Assembly: GCA_949825065.1 (NCBI GenBank)
Contig: OX463849.1
Coordinates: 28,446,043-28,510,042 of the forward strand
Source of the DNA: Odontocerum albicorne
Taxonomy: Eukaryota > Arthropoda > Insecta > Trichoptera > Odontoceridae
Direction of reading: 5' to 3'
Length of the DNA: 64,000 nucleotides
Position 1 is the stretch's first letter. Each line of letters opens with the position of its first letter. Positions 59,044-64,000 of this stretch are shown in pieces. Both the position numbers and the translations under genes were made by a program. The notes beneath the pieces are model-generated. The model did not search any database, was not told the origin of the DNA, and worked only from the letters and a program-made list of their open reading frames with translations.

Positions 59044-62000
59044 CTGGGAGCAGCGGGACGCCAGGCAGGACCTACCTTCAGGAAAAACACATCACTTAAT
59101 CTAAATTATGACACAATGTGACATGCAATAACAAGTGGAGCAGTAATGGTGTAAGTTAAACGGTTCAATGAACCTTTTGTTACAATTTAAGTATCCAACC
59201 ACTTGAGTGTTGAAGCAATATCCACTAAAAATTATGCAAGTAGTGTTGTCTTATATATTTGTGCATATTTTCAAATACTTGAGGCAAAATAATATATCAT
59301 TTTAGGGTCGGTGAGCCATGATAATGCCTTGTGATTTTGAATTTCTTATTCCCAAGTTTATGAGCACTACACAGATACACTACACTACACCTAAAGCTGA
59401 ATATGTTGCAATGATATATTAGAAGATCTACAAAGGTTTATTTTAGCTCATCTTGCCTTGGTAAGTATTCTATGGTTTTCTTAGCAAATACTTTTTCTTA
59501 ACATATGCAAATGCAGGTAAGTATCTATTCTAATTAAATTCAATGTATATATATTTTTAATCTGTCAATAAACCTGAGTTCGAATCAAGAGTTGTAGTGC
59601 TCTTGAGGTGAGTTTGCCCTCTAAATGACACTATATAAAGTGTCCTTTAATTTCTTGAATCTTAGAAGACGTTTGTTTTACTTTGTGTTGTAATGTTTAT
59701 ACATTTTTAATAAAATAAAAACAACACTTATTTTTTATTTTGTATTCACCACTGTTTTATTCTAATTCACAACCAGTTTCGAAGACCTCCATCTTCCTCA
59801 TCAGGTGAAGATAAACTAAATTACATCTTAATTTTTTTTTTGATTACAATAGGTACAGTAGAGGGAGAGGGGAGTAGTGGCTAATAAGGGCAGGGTAGTA
59901 GGTAGACCTCAAAAGAATGGCTTTTGAACGGGAAACATATTCAGCAGAGGACTATTATTGAATTAACTTGATTGTTTATAATGTTGAGACTTAATTTAAC
60001 ATTATTAATTGAATTAATGAAAGTGGTGAATACAAAAATTAAAAATAAGTGTTTTATTTATTTTATTAAAAATTTATGCTCTTTTATTATTATTATTGAT
60101 GGATGGATCCGTCATGGAACTTGAATGAACCTTTGTGTAACCTAAGAGATTACTAATGTGAAAATATTCCGATAAAGTATGAATGTGATTATTTGAGTCT
60201 CATTGATATGTTTCTGGGTGGGTGTTTTACCAAAATTTGCAGCCACTTTTCCAAAGATACAAGATATAAAGAGAGGGGGTGAGATTTTGGGAAAAAATAG
60301 ACATACATTTTCATTTTAAACATTTTTTCTTAACTGTATTAATTTTTTGAGTTTCTTTTTTCCAATTATCACTTATAAAATGGATTTATTTTGAAAGGGT
60401 CGATATTATACAGGATCTTGATGATTTTAATTGCCTAATGTGCATAATAACTGGTACAGTAATCCTTCAAAGTGTGTGGTTTCACACTCACTATATAAAT
60501 TTCTGAGTGCCCTGTAAACCATTCGAATTGCGTGGGTTTTCAGGAGTGATTTTTATTCTAAAAGATTAATTAGAGTAATGGTATGTTAGTGTAAATCCAT
60601 TATAACGAAATAAACAAAAAAATATTAAGTTAGTGCGTTATTATCATTAATGTAAGAGTTTTGAATTTTTTTGCGAAATTACCCTGTAATATATAGTAAG
60701 CATTACTATATAATGGATTTTATCAATACAATGAATATGACAGTTTTACCAATATCTGGGGGGAATTAAAAAAAGCAATGAAGAAGCCATGGACGTACGT
60801 GGATATACTATATTAGATTAAGATTTGATTTAAAAAAAAAATCAATATTTTTACTGTTTTTTTTTTTTATATTTTGCAATGCCAAAAACAGAACTTAATT
60901 ATATACAAACCATTACGCCTGTAGAGGTAGACAGAGAGGACAGATCGCCATCCTTTCCTATTTTGCCACACATTCTTAGTCATTCCACATCCATAAAACT
61001 TCTACGATTTCTCTGACTTTCTACGTTCCCTTCTTTCAGAATATCATTTACTTGATCCAATCATACTTCTTTGGTCTTCCTCTCACACACCTTCCACTAT
61101 ATATCTGTTTTGTAAGATTTTCTTCATTAATTTGTTCTACATGCCAAAATCATCTTAGTACGCTCTTCTTCATCTTACTTAACACATCAACCTTAAGTTC
61201 ACATTCCTCCCTTGCCACTTCATAGCGTATTCTGCCATACATTGTCACCCCGTGTATTCTTCTTAGTGCACAAATTTCTACAGCATTTATTCAGCTCCTT
61301 TCAGTATTTTCCACATCTACGTTTCACTCCCATACACCAAAGTTTCGTAGTCTAGTTGGTAAGATGCCTGTGGAACCTAATTCAACCCGGGGGTTGCGGG
61401 TTAAGATTCTGCTAGAACTCAGATTATTTAAAAAAGGATTCCAGTCTGGTTTTCACTTAAGGCTTCTTTCAAATCTTTTTGGTTGGTTGGAAGATATTGC
61501 CACATGGCAATAAGCCTACCACGATATACTGTAACAACAAGTGTCATAAATTACAATGTCTTATACTAAAGAAAATGTGGCATGGTCCCTGTGACATTTC
61601 ACAAATTTGCCCGAATACAACCTTGTAACGACGTTCAGTAATTTTAATTATTTATCAACTTTAATATAAGCCTCAATTCTAATAAATAGCAAGTTATTTA
61701 GGTAAATACATTACATAAAACTAACCATAATGACAAATTAATACATCTTGTTACAAATTAAAAAAATTTGTCAGTTTGTTAAAATCAAATAATATTTGGC
61801 GACGTTCATCAAAAGTTTAGTCTGCATTAGCTAGGGATGGGGGTATACGATAACTGGATTTTCGATTTATCTTGGCCTATTTAAATATAGATACAATACA
61901 TTAGAAAGTCAGTATAATGAAAATTAGGAATTAAAACGTCAGTTTAGAGAAAAACGATTTTTTCGATTTATAAAAAAACAATTCGATTTGTAAAAAAACA

Positions 62001-63729
62001 ATTTTACCCCATCCGTTTGAGACATGACATTTCAACTGTCACAGGGACCATGCTACATTTTCTTAGTGTACAGGGTTTGCAGTTTGTTTTTGACTGTTAA
62101 GACTAATCTGCTTCGAGTATAGCAGATTAGTCTTAACAGTCAAAAACAAACTGCAAACCCTGTCATATCACCACAGGCATGCTGCGATCAAATGGAAATC
62201 AGTCTTAAATGAAGCGAGGGCAGTGTGTGCGAGCGGAGTGACATGATTACCTCCCCTCGGCGAGATGTGCGGCGGGTGGCGGCGTGGCACGCTGCTGTTT
62301 GCGCTGCTTGGGTGGCGCTGCAGTCTGTTGTGGGCGGGCAGGCGGCGCAGGGGGCGCGGGCCGGGGCCGCGGGGGTGGTGGAGGTGGAGGAGGCCGGCCC
62401 AGCGAGCCTAGCGCGGCCGCCTGCGCAAACACTGCGCGGGACCGCCACTCCTCTGCCTCCTCTTCGCATGAGGCCACACTCAGGAACCTGCATCGCAGAT
62501 AATCAAAACAATCATAATATTGTTCATATCAAAAAGGACATTGAATTTCTTTGAAGTGTTCAAAAACGAACTAATATTCCAAGATGTCTGCAGAACCACG
62601 TTTGCTAAGAGGCAAATCTAGGCATTTCACTAGGGGCATCCCGAGATTCGTAAATAGTTTACAAAAATAAACATTGCAGAGAAGAAAGCAAGATGTAAAC
62701 TATAATGGTTTATTATGTGGTACAAAATACATCATTGTTCAGTGTCATCCGAAGCATAGTGTAGATGTTTGGAGTTTCAGGAGGCACTTGACAACCCCTT
62801 TTAGGGAGGTCATATCAAAATTTATGAAATGACCTCATTAAGCATATACAACATTCCACCTTAAGCCGAATGTATTTCTATTACATATTAAAGATCTACA
62901 AAGGTTTTTTTACAGTTTGTCTTCCCTAGTAAGTTTTCTTACCATATATGATTTTCCAAACATACAGTACCCGGTGGTAAGTAATACACTTAATCAGGCT
63001 TAAGAAAGAGACTGTCGGCCATAATCGGCTAACTTCGGCTTTGTAGAGCGTCGTCTATCATTCAGACACGTGTTCCTTTGTGATTTGTCAGTCTAGATAC
63101 CGGACTGTTATCGCATCGTGCGACAAAGACGACGCTCTACAAAGCCGAAGTTAGCCGATTATGGCCGACAGTCTCCTTCTTATGCCCGATGTGTATTACT
63201 TACCGTCGGGTACTGCAATCTAGTACCCAATATAATGGTCAGTCGCCACCTTCCTATCCTAACACATAATTTGTTTTATCTTGAGCAATATTTTTCTCTC
63301 AATAAAAGTGGATTTAATTTCGGGAGATTCTGCTTTCTAAACATTATATAAATTGTGCTTTTCTTATTTTTGAACCTAAAAGGTGAATTTGCAACCAGGC
63401 AGGAAGACGTCATAATTTAATAAACAACCTATGGTTTGCTGGAACACAAAATAAAATGAAAAGGAACGAACATACCTGGTGAGCAAGAACTGCGACGGTG
63501 CCTGTGCGGCGTCGCTGGACGGGTTAGGTGCCGTGGTGGCGGCTGAGGGCTGAGCAGCGGAGCCAGAGCCCTGCGCGGCAGAGCCCTGCGGGGCAGGTGC
63601 TGCAGCGGGGGTTGCACCTTGTGCCGAGGCTGGGGGCGCCGAGCCCGTGCCCTGGCCAGCTCCGGCCGCACCCCCTGACGTCAGGCCTCCGCGCCTCGGC
63701 ACGCGTTCTAATTGCTGTTGTCGAGCCGC
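58920..63729 (-). CDS. Unknown Ala/Pro-rich protein gene (at least three exons)
   Basis: Exons 63729-63476, 62487-62251 and 59043-58920 are joined by GT-AG introns with matching phases. Exon 1 here begins either at a TTTTCAG acceptor (AARQQQLERVPRRGG) or at an ATG at 63771 (MSRVVNGYTKFGF); the latter reads through that acceptor. It is rich in Ala, Gly and Ser. The join gives SQFLLTR|FLSVASCEEEAEE, then AVFAQAAALGSLGR, a run of eight prolines and RPQQTAAPPKQRKQQ. The last exon reads PGYRPANWRSPNTSPDPSRS, TPPSHPHIRRKPNCPRPTFR and stops. High GC in an AT-rich region supports coding use. I recognise no domain and give no function. Confidence 0.6.
59380..59510 (+). repeat. Short dispersed repeat R2, copy 2
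   Basis: CACCTAAAGCTGAATATGTT, then AGATCTACAAAGGTTTATTT and TTGGTAAGTATTCTATGGTT; related to 50070-50215 and 62870-62960. Confidence 0.6.
59716..60058. mobile_element. MITE with 35-bp inverted ends
   Basis: About 340 bp bounded by inverted sequences with AACACTTATTTTTTATTTTG and then TATTCACCAC. The interior contains CCTCATCAGGTGAAGATAAA and a purine-rich block (GTAGAGGGAGAGGGGAGTAG). Non-coding. Confidence 0.7.
60060..60900. other. Intron of the unknown gene, nothing recognised
   Basis: AT-rich sequence without coding signal or recognised repeat. Confidence 0.4.
60905..61340 (-). mobile_element. 3' remnant of LINE family A
   Basis: The minus strand reads TMYGRIRYEVARE, CELKVDVLSKMKKS and IYSGRCVRGRPKKYDWIK, with the 3' untranslated part at the low-coordinate end. 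SINE S1 abuts its 5' edge at 61340. Confidence 0.68.
61340..61525 (+). mobile_element. tRNA-derived SINE (family S1)
   Basis: The tRNA-like head has TAGTCTAGTTGGTAAGATGC (A box TAGTCTAGTTGG) and GCGGGTTAAGATTC (weak B box), then a body with TTTAAAAAAGGATTCCAGTC and the tail TTGGTTGGAAGATATTGCCA followed by CATGGCAATAAGCCTACCA. Confidence 0.85.
61564..62070. mobile_element. MITE with 34-bp inverted ends
   Basis: About 507 bp with ends TACTAAAGAAAATGTGGCAT then GGTCCCTGTGACA, and the complement (TGTCACAGGGACCATGCTAC) at 62037-62070. It directly abuts the perfect hairpin at 62070-62163. Confidence 0.8.
62070..62163. repeat. Perfect 43-bp hairpin with 8-base loop
   Basis: ACAGGGTTTGCAGTTTGTTT...AATCTGCT and its exact complement are separated by TCGAGTAT. 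All 43 positions pair. It lies about 90 bp downstream (on the minus strand) of the Pro-rich exon's donor. Confidence 0.93.
62251..62487 (-). CDS. Pro-rich exon of the unknown gene
   Basis: The acceptor GATGCAG before 62487 and the donor GTAATC after 62251 fit the phase of the previous exon. Reads FLSVASCEEEAEEWRSRAVF, AQAAALGSLGR, a polyproline run, then PPKQRKQQRATPPPAAHLAE. The short conserved-looking FLSVASCEEEAEEW block is the only part that is not low complexity. Confidence 0.62.
62870..62960 (+). repeat. Short dispersed repeat R2, copy 3
   Basis: CACCTTAAGCCGAATGTATT, AAGATCTACAAAGGTTTTTT and AGTAAGTTTTCTTACCATAT match the copies at 50.1 and 59.4 kb. The stretch 62500-62870 holds nothing recognised. 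Confidence 0.6.
62965..63215. mobile_element. Hairpin MITE (family H1), complete copy 2
   Basis: About 250 bp. Ends CAGTACCCGGTGGTAAGTAA and its complement; arms of over 100 bp contain AAGAAAGAGACTGTCGGCCA, TAATCGGCTAACTTCGGCTT and TGTAGAGCGTCGTCT. Nearly the whole element can fold on itself. Confidence 0.88.
63216..63475. other. Intron of the unknown gene
   Basis: AT-rich; no feature recognised. From 63772 to 64000 there is likewise nothing beyond the possible upstream intron. Confidence 0.4.
63476..63729 (-). CDS. Ala/Gly-rich exon of the unknown gene
   Basis: 84 codons plus two bases. The acceptor is GGTTTTCAG, the donor GTATGT. Contains ERVPRRGGLTSGGAAGAGQG, ASAQGATPAAAPAPQGSAAQ and NPSSDAAQAPSQFLLT. 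If it is a first exon instead, translation could start at 63771. Confidence 0.62.
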
Positions 63730-64000
63730 CTGAAAACCGAATTTTGTATAACCATTGACGACTCGAGACATGATTCATATGACATGTAAGCAAGCACCTA
63801 TATTTAATAACGAAAGTTGTGTGCACGGATAGAAAAGATTGGAGATATGTTCTCTCTGCCTAGCAGGCAATCGACATGGTGTGATGAAATGTATGTAATG
63901 TGATAAGGCCATAAGGAAGTTGGGATTTATTTTAAGGATACTCAATAATTTATCTTCAATAAAGAGATTTACACTGTTGTATACTTCACTGGTACGTAGT

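Noticed and set aside
62225..62554. Plus-strand GC-rich open frames over the Pro-rich exon
   Set aside because: No splice or start context, and the minus-strand exon has matching splice phases.
1..64000. CRISPR array, rRNA, bacterial operon or viral genome
   Set aside because: No regularly spaced repeats with unique spacers, no rRNA core sequences and no contiguous prokaryotic or viral gene set; all long repeats are eukaryotic mobile elements.

Overview
This is a eukaryotic, AT-rich nuclear window, almost certainly from an insect. The genes have GT-AG introns. The intergenic and intronic DNA is packed with insect-type DNA transposons (several mariner families, piggyBac-like, hAT), non-LTR retrotransposon pieces, tRNA-derived SINEs and fold-back MITEs. 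I cannot fix the insect order from the sequence alone. No bacterial operons, CRISPR array, rRNA or functional tRNA gene was seen.

Host genes. (1) A scaffold-attachment-factor-B gene (SAFB/Saf-B type) runs on the minus strand from its SAP-domain first exon (start codon at 36436) to beyond the left edge. Nine or ten coding exons can be chained with compatible phases: SAP, acidic linker, RRM, and a long Glu/Arg-rich helix. The chain leaves the window at exon 859-972. (2) A single-exon SARNP gene (SAP-domain TREX/mRNA-export factor, 295 aa) lies head to head with it at 38057-38944 on the plus strand. (3) A minus-strand gene of unknown function at the right has at least three phase-compatible Ala/Pro-rich exons (63476-63729, 62251-62487, 58920-59043). 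(4) A 383-codon minus-strand terminal exon with a BESS-like domain and long imperfect tandem repeats (18959-20110) lies inside SAFB intron 2, in phase with the SAFB acidic exon.

Layout. 1-36 kb: SAFB exons separated by introns loaded with transposons. These include a tandem pair of mariners (1.1-3.1 kb), a mariner carrying both a piggyBac-like element and a 5'-truncated LINE (9.6-14.7 kb), a mariner carrying a SINE (20.2-21.7 kb), another mariner (22.1-23.3 kb), a 3.4-kb DNA transposon of a type I cannot place with its short derivative inserted directly beside it (26.1-30.0 kb), a fold-back mariner (30.7-31.7 kb), a deleted mariner (32.1-33.1 kb) and a hAT remnant (34.2-35.1 kb). 36.4-39.4 kb: the SAFB/SARNP divergent pair. 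39.4-58 kb: mostly transposon debris, including a nearly intact mariner (54.9-56.1 kb), a piggyBac-like MITE, LINE fragments and several long hairpins. 58-64 kb: the unknown Ala/Pro-rich gene with MITEs and a perfect 43-bp hairpin in its introns.

The best candidate for something not widely described is the 26107-29498 transposon. It has GGGTCATTATCTG ends, an apparent ATAT target duplication, an element-wide scatter of GTAAC...GTTGACA motifs, and a gene encoding a basic N-terminal region followed by a D-D-E-like core with conspicuous [19 protein letters not shown] and [13 protein letters not shown] motifs. This copy is broken by frameshifts and stops.
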